A DNA stretch of 64,000 nucleotides from Paenibacillus borealis (GTDB taxonomy: Bacteria; Bacillota; Bacilli; Paenibacillales; Paenibacillaceae): contig NZ_CP009285.1 of assembly GCF_000758665.1 (NCBI RefSeq), positions 5,394,001 through 5,458,000 on the forward strand, read 5' to 3'. The notes beneath the pieces are model-generated. The model made no database searches and was not told where the DNA came from. It was given only the letters and a program-made list of their open reading frames with translations. Positions 44,262 through 52,932 of the stretch are shown piece by piece. The stretch's first letter is position 1; every line of letters begins with the position of its first letter. Position numbers and translations under genes: made by a program.

Positions 44262-44714
44262 CTATTGGTTTTCGTGCCCAGTTCCGGTTTCTAAAAGAGA
44301 AGTGTCTATCGGAAAGTATTGAACCAAGCCTTTGCCTTTAACTAACCAGTCTTCTTTGCCGTTTTTACCGGATAATCGAAAATATAAAGGAGTCTTTTTA
44401 TTATTTTCAAGCAATTGTTGATTGGCTACTACTATAAAACAGTATGCAGGTGAGAACTGACCGCCTTTGCTGTAGGTCCGAATGATAACTAAATCATTAT
44501 TTTTTGTTTCTAAAAACTCAAATTTCGTTAGTAGATCACCTATTTGTTTCTTAGTTAAAGCCACATCTGTGCTCGCCCCTAGATGATCTCTCTCGTAATC
44601 ATGAGCTCTGGTTTCTAAAATGAAACTGTGATCTTCTGCGCCATTAAAAAACTCTCTGGCCCACTTCTCCCCCAGTTCATATTGAAATTTGTTCTTCTTA
44701 ATAGAGTTCACCAT
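44262..44714 (-). CDS. Hypothetical accessory protein between terminase and portal
   Basis: The 150-residue soluble protein is AT-rich and Lys/Asn-rich compared with the neighbouring structural genes and has its own site (GGAGGG) and terminator. Segments include ARAHDYERDHLGAST-like polar loops and LVIIRTYSKGGQFSPAYCFIVVA strands. No family is recognised. It looks like a moron inserted between terL and the portal gene. Confidence 0.65.
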   Translation of the reverse strand: MVNSIKKNKFQYELGEKWAREFFNGAEDHSFILETRAHDYERDHLGASTDVALTKKQIGDLLTKFEFLETKNNDLVIIRTYSKGGQFSPAYCFIVVANQQLLENNKKTPLYFRLSGKNGKEDWLVKGKGLVQYFPIDTSLLETGTGHENQ

Positions 44715-44750
44715 TTTAACTTCCCTCCAATTAATTCCATTGTAACAGAA

Positions 44751-46013
44751 TCACCAGCCTGAAGGGCGTTGATTTGAATATATCGACTCTGGCCGTCTAA
44801 GTGGCTCAGCCGAATAGCGAAGCGCAGCCATTGCGTCATCAAACACATTAACTGGCTCATCCAGATAAAGCCCTGTCTTCTTGTCCTTCCGCCATGACCA
44901 CTGCTGTATCTCCTTGATGGTATTGACGCAATCGGGATGAATGTGTATCTTCCGCTGCTTCAGGTAATCGATCTGAGCCTGCACGCTGCCGGGCTCCTTC
45001 ATTACACCAGAAGCATTGTATCCGGCATTCTGCCACATCTGAATGCGGTCAGGCTCGGCGGAATCGCAGTACATCGCCAGGTACTTACTAAGGCCCTGCC
45101 GATCAGCCAGCTCAATGATCCCGTCTGTGGCCATTTCATGGACGTATATCTCGTTGCATACAAAAAACTCACCGTCTTTGACACCGACCGTGAGAATGGC
45201 ATTTGCATGGTTAAATCCAAAGTCCTGCGCATGATGCATGCTGTCGAACATCCCGAAGGAAGTATCGAAGTCATGCACAATGAAATTCTTGAAGATCAGG
45301 CCGCCGAGCTCGCCCCATTCTCCCAGCCCGTAAACCTCGTATCCATCCGGATCCTGCTCCTTACGCATCATCATACGGCGGTGGTAGGCTTCATCGATGA
45401 ACCGGTTCTGCAGATACGTGGAATGGTGCGTCAGGATATCCGGACTCGAGTAATCGAAGTATTTCCTCTTAATCCAATGGGAAGCCGACACCGGGTTGAA
45501 ACTGAAGGTGATCTGATAATAGAGATAAGGATTCAGCAGAACCCCGCGCAGCCGGTCATCCAGAATATCGACATCAGATTCCTGCAGCTCAGTTGCTTCC
45601 TCCACCCAAATCCAGACCAACTTCCCCTTGGTGAAGGTGATAGATTTGACCTTTTCGCGGTCCCGCACATCATTCATGCCGCGGAATATGATCTCATTAC
45701 CGGTTACCCGGCTGCGGATCATCAGCGGTGAACGAAGGACTTCCCAGTATTCATCAGCCTGATCACCGTAAATCCGGTTGATCGCGCCGACCAGCTCCGC
45801 GTAGGTGCTATTCCGGTTGGTTTCATTGACCTTCCGGACACACAGCAGGTTGGCACCCTCATACTTCGGATCGCCAAGCTTCAAAATGAAGTCCTGTGCT
45901 ATATTAACGGATTTGCCAGATCCGGCGCTGCCACGCATCACCCGGTACCGATGCTTAGAACGGTTAATGATCTTGAAATGAGAATTGAACGCCACGACTA
46001 CCGGAGCACTCAT
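44751..46013 (-). CDS. terL: Terminase large subunit (PBSX type)
   Basis: The 420-residue packaging motor has Walker A MRGSAGSGKSVNIA near residue 27, Walker B LVWIWVEEATEL near 130 and a C-terminal RNase H-like nuclease domain (DFGFNHANAILTVG, YCDSAEPDRIQMW, and D in VFDDAMAALRY). It belongs to the PBSX/terminase_3 family. It overlaps terS by 4 nt. Confidence 0.95.
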   Translation of the reverse strand: MSAPVVVAFNSHFKIINRSKHRYRVMRGSAGSGKSVNIAQDFILKLGDPKYEGANLLCVRKVNETNRNSTYAELVGAINRIYGDQADEYWEVLRSPLMIRSRVTGNEIIFRGMNDVRDREKVKSITFTKGKLVWIWVEEATELQESDVDILDDRLRGVLLNPYLYYQITFSFNPVSASHWIKRKYFDYSSPDILTHHSTYLQNRFIDEAYHRRMMMRKEQDPDGYEVYGLGEWGELGGLIFKNFIVHDFDTSFGMFDSMHHAQDFGFNHANAILTVGVKDGEFFVCNEIYVHEMATDGIIELADRQGLSKYLAMYCDSAEPDRIQMWQNAGYNASGVMKEPGSVQAQIDYLKQRKIHIHPDCVNTIKEIQQWSWRKDKKTGLYLDEPVNVFDDAMAALRYSAEPLRRPESIYSNQRPSGW

Positions 46014-46792
46014 GATGCATCATCCCCGTAATCTACGATGATGTGAAGAGGCGGCTTGCTGCCATCACTCCCGCCTTTCTTATCAAGAATCGAAATTTCC
46101 TTCTTGAGCTTCTCAACGCGGAGCTGATGTTCTGTATCCGCTCCATCCTGCCTGCACATCTCGTCATACTGCCGGATAAGGTTCTGCAGTGTGGTCATTG
46201 CCCGGCTCTGCGCAGTTAGGAAGGTAGCCTGCTTGTCCCAGGCGAACTGAATCTCCCACTCGGTTTCCTCATTATCCGTTTTCTCAGTAGTGACCAGTTT
46301 GGACTTCTTAAGCTCTTTCGTAAGATCATCCCGGTCCTTCACCAGCATGATCTGCTGCGCCCGGAGAATAGCAGCGTACTGAATCGTGATCTGATCCCAC
46401 ATCATATCGATAGGGGAACGGGTTTCAAGCTGCTCCATGATCTCGGCGGTGTCGTCAGGCAGGAACTTACGGAAGAAGCCATGGGTGACGGCTTTATCAT
46501 TTCGGTATGGCCCGCCGTGCCCGCCCTTGTTTCCCAGCGCATTCTTACTGCCGGGAGGAGCACCGCCGCGATTGCCAACGGCGTTCTTGTTTCCCTTTGG
46601 AGGACCGCGCCGTTTTTTGGATGCATCTTTATCGCTGGATGCATCCGTAGCTCCCGGAGATGCATCCTTGACCCATCCCTGCCGCTGGTTCCGGCTTTTG
46701 ATCGTCGGGTATTTGATAACGTATTTCTCAGCTAATTCACGCAAAGTGATTTCCGTTGTCTCGTATTCTTTTCTGATATCATCCCAGTTCAT
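46010..46792 (-). CDS. terS: Terminase small subunit
   Basis: The 260-residue protein has an N-terminal HTH (ITLRELAEKYVIKYPTIKSR), a basic Gly/Asn/Lys-rich linker with repeated GNKNAVGNRGGAPPGSKNALGNKGG-like units (described by ends) and a C-terminal helical oligomerisation part. This is the PBSX XtmA-type arrangement. It recognises pac/cos DNA and feeds TerL. Confidence 0.9.
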   Translation of the reverse strand: MNWDDIRKEYETTEITLRELAEKYVIKYPTIKSRNQRQGWVKDASPGATDASSDKDASKKRRGPPKGNKNAVGNRGGAPPGSKNALGNKGGHGGPYRNDKAVTHGFFRKFLPDDTAEIMEQLETRSPIDMMWDQITIQYAAILRAQQIMLVKDRDDLTKELKKSKLVTTEKTDNEETEWEIQFAWDKQATFLTAQSRAMTTLQNLIRQYDEMCRQDGADTEHQLRVEKLKKEISILDKKGGSDGSKPPLHIIVDYGDDAS

Positions 46793-46840
46793 AGCTACAT
46801 GTCACCACCCCCGGCATAAGATTTAGGGCAAAAGAAAAAG

Positions 46841-46862
46841 CACCCGAATTAACTCAGGTGCG
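46841..46862 (-). terminator. Terminator upstream of the packaging genes
   Basis: GCACCTGAGT...GGGTGC followed by TTTTTCTTTT on the minus strand, 7 nt past the DUF4145 stop codon, insulates terS from the moron upstream. Confidence 0.85.
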
Positions 46863-46869
46863 TTGTTAA

Positions 46870-47541
46870 CTACTGCATTTCTTCAATTACTCTCTTGGTG
46901 ATAATCTCAGATGAAATCCAATGAACTGTGACATCGATTAGTTTTTTAAGGTCAGAAATATCTTTGGTTTCCCATTTCCGGACATAATGTGTCTCATCAT
47001 TCCCAATCCATACTGCCCTCTCAGCAACCAGTTTGATATTTGAATTGTCAACATCATCCTTAATACATTTTCCTAAAAGTTTCTTTTCAATTACTTCTCT
47101 TTCTTTTTCAAGAAAATTAATTAAGTAATCTTTTATCAAGAATTCCAAAGCTTTTCTATATCCCATTCCAGCTACATGATTCAGTCCAGAATTATCAGCC
47201 GTGTATGCTTGTCCATAAATTTCTTTGAACAATGGCGACAATTCATTTATTTCATCACTGAACTTTGGCAATATAAGTTTTTGAGGTTCGCTTCTTGAAT
47301 AAGTCCATAAGTTAATGTCGCCAGAATAATAATATGAAATAAATAGAGAGTTGCAATCATTTTTTGTGCATAAAAAAACTGCTTCCGATATACCTCGACT
47401 GAAAAATTTAGCATAAATGATTCTCGGTTCAACAACAACATTACAAACAGGACATTTATCTGGGTATCGATCTACATAAGAAGGATATTCAACTGCATAT
47501 TTCCCGTTTTCAGGACGTGAGTATAAAATTTGTCTGCTCAT
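46870..47541 (-). CDS. DUF4145 domain protein (moron)
   Basis: The 223-residue protein has an N-terminal zinc-ribbon-like region (CPVCNVV ... CTKNDC) and a C-terminal helical DUF4145 domain (YRKALEFLIKDYL, then LVAERAVWIGNDETHYVRKWE). DUF4145 occurs alone and in some restriction-type proteins, so a defence role is possible but not shown. The gene is AT-rich with its own RBS (GGGGAG) and terminator, placed just before terS. Confidence 0.75.
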   Translation of the reverse strand: MSRQILYSRPENGKYAVEYPSYVDRYPDKCPVCNVVVEPRIIYAKFFSRGISEAVFLCTKNDCNSLFISYYYSGDINLWTYSRSEPQKLILPKFSDEINELSPLFKEIYGQAYTADNSGLNHVAGMGYRKALEFLIKDYLINFLEKEREVIEKKLLGKCIKDDVDNSNIKLVAERAVWIGNDETHYVRKWETKDISDLKKLIDVTVHWISSEIITKRVIEEMQ

Positions 47542-47799
47542 AATTACTCCCCTAAAATATTTGATTTATATCAATATTAATTAATAGAAGGAAAGCGTCA
47601 AGGTGGAAATCGCTGAATAAGTATTAGAATTTATGTTATGTCGGTTTTGCTGTAGGGTCGGTCCGTAATCCGCTTGCACACTGTGTGGCTTGCTGCTACC
47701 TGCCCTTCTCAGACTTCATCCTCACAAACGGACGCCCTCAACAATAAACGCTGAAATAGGCTCACAGAGCGAGATGTAACATTAAGAGTATCGAACTAT

Positions 47800-48297
47800 T
47801 CAAGTTATTCTTCTAACCTTATTCTCAACTTCGCTTCGTATACCAAATAGCTTCTGTCGTGTATTTGTGGAAATACTCTCATGTTCGGTTTTATATAAGT
47901 TGGTCTCTTCTACACTATCATCTTTCCTATATTTATAATTTAGGTCGTCGAGTTCTGAGACGTAATCCATTAAAGAGCTAGCAATTCGTAAGTCTGTTTC
48001 AATTGCTTTAGGAATATGTTCTTCTAATACTTTCAAGTGGTCTCTTACAAGATACTTCACCTCTAATAAATTGAGCCTTGGATCTTCTTCAATAGATTCG
48101 ACTCTTTTGGTTGCCAAAGTTATATCCCATTCGAATCCACGCAACAAATTAAATAAAAATCTCGATTCAGCAATGGTTTTAGCATAAATAGCCGGTCTTT
48201 TTGATTTTTCTTGTTTTTTTAGAGTGTACCATGCAGCGCCAAATGCACCTATAGTACCAATTATTCCACCTGTAAATCCACCGAAATCAAAGTTCAT
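47800..48297 (-). CDS. Single-TM hypothetical protein (moron)
   Basis: The 165-residue protein has a short Gly-rich N-terminal transmembrane helix (about 10-25) and a long charged helical cytoplasmic part (about 30-165). ATG at 48297 is preferred, as GAAGGAGG lies 6 nt before it. It is AT-rich and flanked by non-coding DNA (about 258 nt downstream). The family is unknown; membrane-tethered exclusion proteins have this kind of build. Confidence 0.6.
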   Translation of the reverse strand: MNFDFGGFTGGIIGTIGAFGAAWYTLKKQEKSKRPAIYAKTIAESRFLFNLLRGFEWDITLATKRVESIEEDPRLNLLEVKYLVRDHLKVLEEHIPKAIETDLRIASSLMDYVSELDDLNYKYRKDDSVEETNLYKTEHESISTNTRQKLFGIRSEVENKVRRIT

Positions 48298-48353
48298 AGC
48301 CATCCTCCTTCGACATCATAATTCGACATCAAGGAAGTTTTTACCTTCTGGCA

Positions 48354-48599
48354 CTAATCTGGCCAATCTATTTTCTTAGCTAAACTCCGAAGGAATTCAT
48401 CCATACTATTTGAGATACCATGACAAGCGGTACCCACTTGATATTTTTCGAGATACTTTGGAGACTGAGGTTTGTCTCTTTGACATTTCACTCTGGAACA
48501 AAACTGAGCTGTTCCTTCCCATCGCCCCCATATACAACCTACGCATTTCTCCGGCTGCTGGGGCGGGTCCTTCTGTTTCATTCGCTTCGTCTTCACCAT
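48354..48599 (-). CDS. Small Cys-rich phage protein
   Basis: The 81-residue protein has a lysine-rich start and CVGCIWGRWEGTAQFCSRVKC with a later Cys-His, a probable zinc site. The start ATG (48599) shares an A with the preceding stop (TGATG), so it is coupled to it. It is typical of small late-early phage genes. The function is unknown. Confidence 0.65.
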   Translation of the reverse strand: MVKTKRMKQKDPPQQPEKCVGCIWGRWEGTAQFCSRVKCQRDKPQSPKYLEKYQVGTACHGISNSMDEFLRSLAKKIDWPD

Positions 48600-48793
48600 C
48601 AGAAATCCACCTTCTTCCCGGGAATATACCATTCACCGTTGCTGCCCTTGAATAACATAGGCTGGTTGCAGCCGATGCAGAATAACTCTTCATTTTCATC
48701 AAGAGCTGATTGAGGAATGAAAAATCGTCTTTCACAGCAGAGAATAATCAATCCAGAAGTAAGCTTATTCTGATCATTGAGCTTCATATCCAT
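48599..48793 (-). CDS. Small hypothetical phage protein with Cys pairs
   Basis: The 64-residue protein (from MDMKLNDQNK) has LCCERRFFIPQSALDENEELFCIGCNQPM, a zinc-ribbon-like Cys arrangement. ATG at 48793 is chosen because AAAGGAG precedes it and a terminator lies between this start and the longer upstream frame. Confidence 0.65.
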   Translation of the reverse strand: MDMKLNDQNKLTSGLIILCCERRFFIPQSALDENEELFCIGCNQPMLFKGSNGEWYIPGKKVDF

Positions 48794-48823
48794 GGCTGCT
48801 GCTCCTTTCCTCATAATAAAAAA

Positions 48824-48844
48824 GCCGCCCAATAAATGAGCGAC
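48824..48844 (-). terminator. Terminator upstream of the Cys-rich pair
   Basis: GTCGCTC...GGGCGGC with G-T pairs followed by TTTTTTATT on the minus strand. The 225 nt upstream of it (to 49068) hold no confident gene. Confidence 0.75.
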
Positions 48845-49068
48845 TTCGGAATATGTATTCGATTCAATCCTGCGATGAGCCTGGTCTATAGAGCGGCGTC
48901 CGCTTCGCATCCGCAGCAAATGCGCCGCGCTCTTTGCTTAAATCTTTATCTCCATTGTTACAGAGGAGAACAAGACCATTTTACTGATCTGGAGAAATCG
49001 GAGTCAAAACCGCCGCAGCTGATCACAGAAGATGTGCTCCCGGAAATCTCATTCTCACTCTTCATTTC

Positions 49069-49242
49069 TCACTCTTTCGGCATATGTTGCCGGGAGTATT
49101 TCCGGACTGTTCCGTCTTGAAACTCAGCTTCTATAACCTTCAGTCCCGAAGTAACTTTATTCGTGCTGATGACCCGGGCAGGCTGATTGACGATGTTACC
49201 ATTTACCCGATATCCGAATTTCCTAATGTTCCCGACTTCCAC
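49069..49242 (-). CDS. Small hypothetical phage protein
   Basis: The 57-residue protein is beta-rich (IRKFGYRVNGNIVNQPARVIS) like a small SH3-type barrel. GTG at 49242 is preferred because GGAGGTG lies 6 nt before it. It starts 15 nt after the preceding stop codon. Confidence 0.55.
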   Translation of the reverse strand: MEVGNIRKFGYRVNGNIVNQPARVISTNKVTSGLKVIEAEFQDGTVRKYSRQHMPKE

Positions 49243-49257
49243 GATGAGCACCTCCAG

Positions 49258-49566
49258 TTATACCGGCTTATATTTCAGTTTCAGTTCGTCCATAAGAACC
49301 TTGACTTCCGCCTGCTCCCGCTCGATTCTTTCCTGGAGAACATCACGCTTCGCAGGATTCTTCAGAGCATCGAATCGCTCCCGCAGCTTAGTGATGGAGC
49401 GCTGTTTCTCACGGACGGCAGTGTCCGTATAAAAGGACGGGTAGTGTTGTTGGCAGTAAGGACACTCAAAATACGTTTCCTCAATTGAGTCTTCAAGTCG
49501 GCGATGCTGCACGAAGATATGAAATCCACCCTTACAGTTATCACATTTAACCGGCATACCGTTCAT
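49258..49566 (-). CDS. Zinc-ribbon and coiled-coil phage protein
   Basis: The 102-residue protein has an N-terminal CDNC...CPYC zinc ribbon (residues 8-39) and a charged helix (about 50-98). GGAGGG lies before the ATG. It is a common small protein beside late regulators in Bacillales phages; its function is unknown. Confidence 0.7.
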   Translation of the reverse strand: MNGMPVKCDNCKGGFHIFVQHRRLEDSIEETYFECPYCQQHYPSFYTDTAVREKQRSITKLRERFDALKNPAKRDVLQERIEREQAEVKVLMDELKLKYKPV

Positions 49567-49715
49567 AGTAACCCTCCAGAAGTTTGATTTGATCTTATCA
49601 TCGGTTGGAACAAATTAAATCCGGCACTCACTCAGGCGGCCGGATGCCTCCACGATCCGAACTTTAACCGTTGTGGTCACGGTTCTAGGGGGACAAGGGT
49701 AACAAGATCGGAGTA

Positions 49716-49784
49716 AAAGAAAAAGCGAGAGGAGGTACGCCTCGGTTAATGCTGCATTACTGCAGCCGTGCGTGTCACTCTCGC
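49716..49784 (-). ncRNA. Structured RNA element ending in a T tract
   Basis: On the minus strand GCGAGAG pairs with CTCTCGC (49778-49784 with 49725-49731) and is followed by TTTTTCTTTT. Inside, ACGC/GCGT and CGG/CCG extend the stem to GCTGCA-GTAA-TGCAGC, a perfect 6-bp hairpin with a GNRA-type loop. The 3' side contains ACCTCCT, an anti-Shine-Dalgarno-like run. It sits between the ArpU-type gene and the zinc-ribbon gene. It may be just a long terminator or an independent regulatory RNA. Confidence 0.5.
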
Positions 49785-49864
49785 CTGATTTCCACATTAC
49801 CAATATAGCACGGTAGAATCTTCATGTGGTGTTCAGAAAACCCCGCTATTCCGCCATGTTTTCA

Positions 49865-50344
49865 TCAGTTCCTCTTCAAAATTTCATCGAAGAATCCCAT
49901 CTGTACCAAGGAGTTCGCTATCATCTTGGTTCCCCGCTCAATGTAACGATCCACGGTGCTACCTGATGCGTAAGTAAACAGAATTGTATTGCTGCGGTTA
50001 TGCCCTTCAATGAAGCGAGCCTTGATCACCTTCTTTATTCCCTGATGCGGAATTAGGTTGTATGCCCTGAAGATCATGAACGTATAAACGCGGTACCGCT
50101 CATACATCCATTTCTGCTTTTCGGTCAGGATTACAGCATTAGCCGTCTTGTCGGCGTGCAGCTCGTCCGCACTCAACCTGCGAGCAGCCTCTCCATCAAC
50201 CGCAACCTGAGCCATTTCTGATTGGAATCCGTTGAAATCCTCAATAAACAAAATCATGTCCCGGTATCGTTCGAGGTAGAACTCGGTCTCTGTAATCTCC
50301 TCCTCTGATGCTTTAGCAAACAATTCCCCTTGCTCGTATGCCAT
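49865..50344 (-). CDS. ArpU-family late transcription regulator
   Basis: The 159-residue protein fits the ArpU/RinA-like family of phage packaging and lysis regulators: a helical N-terminal half and a sigma-70-region-4-like C-terminal half with IKARFIEGHNRSNTILFTYASGSTVDRYIERG. It should activate the late morphogenesis transcript to its left. ATG at 50344 is chosen for the GAGGGGAA site upstream. Confidence 0.78.
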   Translation of the reverse strand: MAYEQGELFAKASEEEITETEFYLERYRDMILFIEDFNGFQSEMAQVAVDGEAARRLSADELHADKTANAVILTEKQKWMYERYRVYTFMIFRAYNLIPHQGIKKVIKARFIEGHNRSNTILFTYASGSTVDRYIERGTKMIANSLVQMGFFDEILKRN

Positions 50345-50449
50345 CGCCATTCCCCTCATTCCCCTTTGTGTTATAATGTCAAGAGGAATGATTTACCGAA
50401 ATGACCCCCGCCCCGGCCAAGGATATGGGGGTCTTTGCATGTTATTTAT

Positions 50450-50740
50450 TTAATTTTTCTGAGGATACCCCTCTGAATCCACCCGCATCTTGTATCTGAC
50501 TCCACCGAGTTGGAACGCGCTATTGTTTAATTTCTCAATCTCACCTGGTGTTAGCGGTCGACAATCGCTTTTCCTATACTCAACATCCGCAAACCCGAAT
50601 CCCTCTACAAAATTTCCGATGAAGTGGTCCTCAGTTTCCGATTTCACAAAGATAAGGTCATCTTCATCTCTGCCGATATCGCCGAGCTTGTGAATTGCCG
50701 GGCTACCGCCCTTCAAAATTAAGTAGCGTGGTTTCATCAT
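50450..50740 (-). CDS. Hypothetical phage protein
   Basis: The 96-residue soluble protein (DDLIFVKSETEDHFIGNFVEGFGFADVEY) is of the small acidic kind frequent in the middle region of Paenibacillus phages. Its start overlaps the upstream stop codon by 4 nt. No function is known. Confidence 0.65.
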   Translation of the reverse strand: MMKPRYLILKGGSPAIHKLGDIGRDEDDLIFVKSETEDHFIGNFVEGFGFADVEYRKSDCRPLTPGEIEKLNNSAFQLGGVRYKMRVDSEGYPQKN

Positions 50741-50994
50741 GAATGTGTATCCCCTTCCTCGCCCTTAATCCGGGCCATCTCCTGTTTGTAACGCTCTTTA
50801 AAAAAGGCGTTATGCCGGGCAGTTTTCACGTTAGGGTGACGATTTATGAGATATTCGGGCCCAGCATGATCAATGCTCATCTGAGGGCTGCTCCACCATG
50901 ATTGAGTACATACCCCTCTGCCGTCCGTGAATTCCGAATAGTAACCCCTGTCGCGAGTTTTTGCCTTCCACATCTTAAATTTGAGTCGGCCCAT
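50737..50994 (-). CDS. Hypothetical phage protein
   Basis: The 85-residue basic protein is rich in Arg, Lys, His and Trp (KMWKAKTRDRGYYSEF; VCTQSWWSSPQMS). GGAGAGAGG precedes the ATG. It is co-translated with the next gene by a 4-nt overlap. The family is not recognised. Confidence 0.6.
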   Translation of the reverse strand: MGRLKFKMWKAKTRDRGYYSEFTDGRGVCTQSWWSSPQMSIDHAGPEYLINRHPNVKTARHNAFFKERYKQEMARIKGEEGDTHS

Positions 50995-51209
50995 ACGCCC
51001 TCTCTCCTTCCTAATTAACAGACAAATTATGTGACATTTCTTTGAATTACGGCTTGTTCTGTATAATTTTTTTTAATCATCACCATTTAGCTCTTGCTAT
51101 TTCTTTCATCTTGGGGTGGAATGCAGTACCAGCCAGTAACCGAATACAGGTTGGTCTCCGCAGCCGTTATTTTTGGTTGCAAACTTACATTTTGAGGAGG
51201 AAATACGTA

Positions 51210-51449
51210 ATGAAAAAACTTGATCTTGTAGCTAACAAACTGATGGGACAAATTGTTTTAATGGCGGATGAGGAAAAGTTTTACCCTGATCCAAACAATC
51301 GGATGGAGAAGTACACACGCCCTCAGCTGTTATTTATTCGTCGGGGAATTCTTTCATATGAGAATGAACCCTATGGTAACAAAGGTGGATGGGACTCGAC
51401 CATTCGAGAACTATTTCCGGCTTTAGCTCAATGGGCTGGCATTAAATAA
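51210..51449 (+). CDS. Small plus-strand hypothetical protein (moron)
   Basis: The 79-residue protein, from ATG 51210, has the strong site GAGGAGG 8-9 nt before it and its own terminator after. The orientation is opposite to the phage transcript. It contains MADEEKFYPDPNNRMEKYTRPQLLFIRRG. It is predicted soluble and no family is recognised. A TATAAT at 51057-51062 may belong to its promoter. Confidence 0.7.
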   Translation: MKKLDLVANKLMGQIVLMADEEKFYPDPNNRMEKYTRPQLLFIRRGILSYENEPYGNKGGWDSTIRELFPALAQWAGIK

Positions 51450-51457
51450 TCATGATC

Positions 51458-51481
51458 AAGGCCATCTTAACGGATGGCCTT
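51458..51481 (+). terminator. Terminator of the plus-strand moron
   Basis: AAGGCCATC-TTAACG-GATGGCCTT is a perfect 9-bp stem, 9 nt after the stop codon. Confidence 0.85.
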
Positions 51482-51668
51482 TCCATACGATTAATTATCC
51501 CCACTATGCTCATACTGGTTACGCATCCCTTTTTCTAATTTCAATACACTCCGATTCTTAAAATGGACTTTATTTATCATGAAACTTTTGAGTTATAGGC
51601 ATATGCCGTGATTGATATAGGTTGTAGTCCATAGACTGATGTCGAGATATTATTTTAGGAGGTTATCC

Positions 51669-51953
51669 ATGGAAACAAATTATCAACAAGTCGCTTGGAA
51701 CTGCATGAATAAATATGTTGGCATGACTACAACTGATGGTCAGTCTCACGATGGGTTTATTGCTCATATTGATCAGGATTACGTTACACTTGCTGTTCCA
51801 ACAAATGAAATGATGAACGGAATGCCCGCTAACGCATCAACTTACAGACAATTTGGATACTATCCAGGCTTCTATCCTCGCCGCCGCTTTTATCCGCGAC
51901 ATATACCATTTGGTGCCATTACCGCTTTGTACTTGCTTCCATTTTTTATTTAA
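51669..51953 (+). CDS. Small Sm-like/aromatic-rich Bacillales protein
   Basis: The 94-residue protein has an Sm-like start (YVGMTTTDGQSHDGFIAHIDQDYVTLAV by its ends) and a C-terminal Tyr/Arg/Pro-rich part ending RHIPFGAITALYLLPFF. Similar small proteins are common in spore-forming Bacilli with no proven role. AGGAGG lies 6 nt before ATG 51669. It is on the plus strand in the prophage, so it is probably cargo. Confidence 0.65.
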   Translation: METNYQQVAWNCMNKYVGMTTTDGQSHDGFIAHIDQDYVTLAVPTNEMMNGMPANASTYRQFGYYPGFYPRRRFYPRHIPFGAITALYLLPFFI

Positions 51954-52011
51954 TTCAAATCACTGGTGGGAGGGGTGCTATCTGTTCCCTCCCTGGGGCT
52001 GTTAAAGCCCC

Positions 52012-52813
52012 TTAAAATAACTGCATCTGTCCGACCTGCCCTGCTGCTGCCGGGTTGATCCATAACACCTCTGTCCGGCTCTGTCCGGTTTCAATGGTCT
52101 GCTGCCGTTCCTGCCGGTGCCATCCAGACAAGCACTCGTTATAGAGTGAATTGTCATATCCACTAAGGAATACCGGTCCTGGATGCACCGCCAGAGCTTC
52201 AAGCAGTTGTGTATGATCAGCATCTGTCATTTCATTGTCGTAAATCGGTCCGTTCCGGGTCTCAAGCAGGTACGGCGGATCCGCATATATCAGCACATCA
52301 GGCCGATTGTACCGAGCGATTACCTGCAACGCCGGGCGGTTTTCAATCTGAACATCCTTCAGACGTTCTGCCACGATACTAATTTTCTCCGGCAGGCCGT
52401 TCCACTGTTTCACCCGGTAAGAATCATCCGGTGTTCCCCGACATTTCCATCCCGAGATAGAACCCGTTTTGACCCTGATGCTCTGCCAACAGCGAACAAG
52501 AAATTTGCGGGCATTTTCGAGGTCTGAATCCCCCCCCCGTTTGACAGGAGAGGTATTCGTCCCGGCTATATGGAGTCCAGTACACTGCCCGGGCCAGTTC
52601 GTCAGGTTTATCCCTGATCACCCGGAAAAGGTTCACGACACTTCCGTCCAGATCATTCACCGTCTCTAGTACTGCCGGTGGTTTGTTGAATAGCACCGCC
52701 CCGCTTCCAAAGTACGGCTCCAGATAGGTCGTATGTGCTGGCATGTGGCTGATGATCCACTCGGCCATGCTCCACTTGCTGCCAGGGTAATGGAGTATGC
52801 GTGGTACCTTCAA
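52012..52813 (-). pseudogene. dam: DNA adenine methylase (Dam, D12 class), out of frame at a G9 tract
   Basis: Two frames together encode a full Dam-type enzyme: an N-terminal YPGSKWSMAEWI (AdoMet loop) and YLEPYFGSGAVLF, then, in the other frame, IYADPPYLLETRNG (catalytic DPPY) and FLSGYDNSLYNE. They are joined at nine G (52530-52538, minus strand). With eight G the frames join perfectly through GDSDLENARKFLVRCWQ, giving about 266 residues, the usual Dam length. The start is TTG at 52813 with GAGGAGGGAG upstream. As written the product stops after 129 residues without the DPPY motif. Phase variation, mutation or a sequencing slip are all possible. Confidence 0.88.
52530..52538 (-). repeat. 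Homopolymeric G9 tract inside the adenine methylase gene
   Basis: Nine G on the coding strand stand exactly at the frame break. Eight or eleven would restore the frame. Such tracts mutate readily by slippage, and switch genes on and off in other bacteria. Confidence 0.9.
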
Positions 52814-52932
52814 GGCTCTCCCTCCTCTCTGTATGTTGTCTTCTTGTAGGATAAATGGGTGTCTCCTTTCTCACTACTTGTCATTGGTGTCATGTAATGG
52901 AACATGAATCTTTCGAGGACAAGGCGGCTGCC

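Noticed and set aside
48850..48960. Possible tRNA in a GC-rich stretch
   Set aside because: No T-loop GTTCRA-type consensus, no seven-base acceptor stem and no anticodon arm could be drawn.
49615..49803. Minus-strand 62-codon frame
   Set aside because: It coincides with the structured RNA/terminator element, which explains the open frame better; no ribosome binding site.
52424..52813. Two independent genes in the adenine methylase region
   Set aside because: Both frames are halves of one Dam-type enzyme and join exactly at the homopolymer; the second half has no ribosome binding site.
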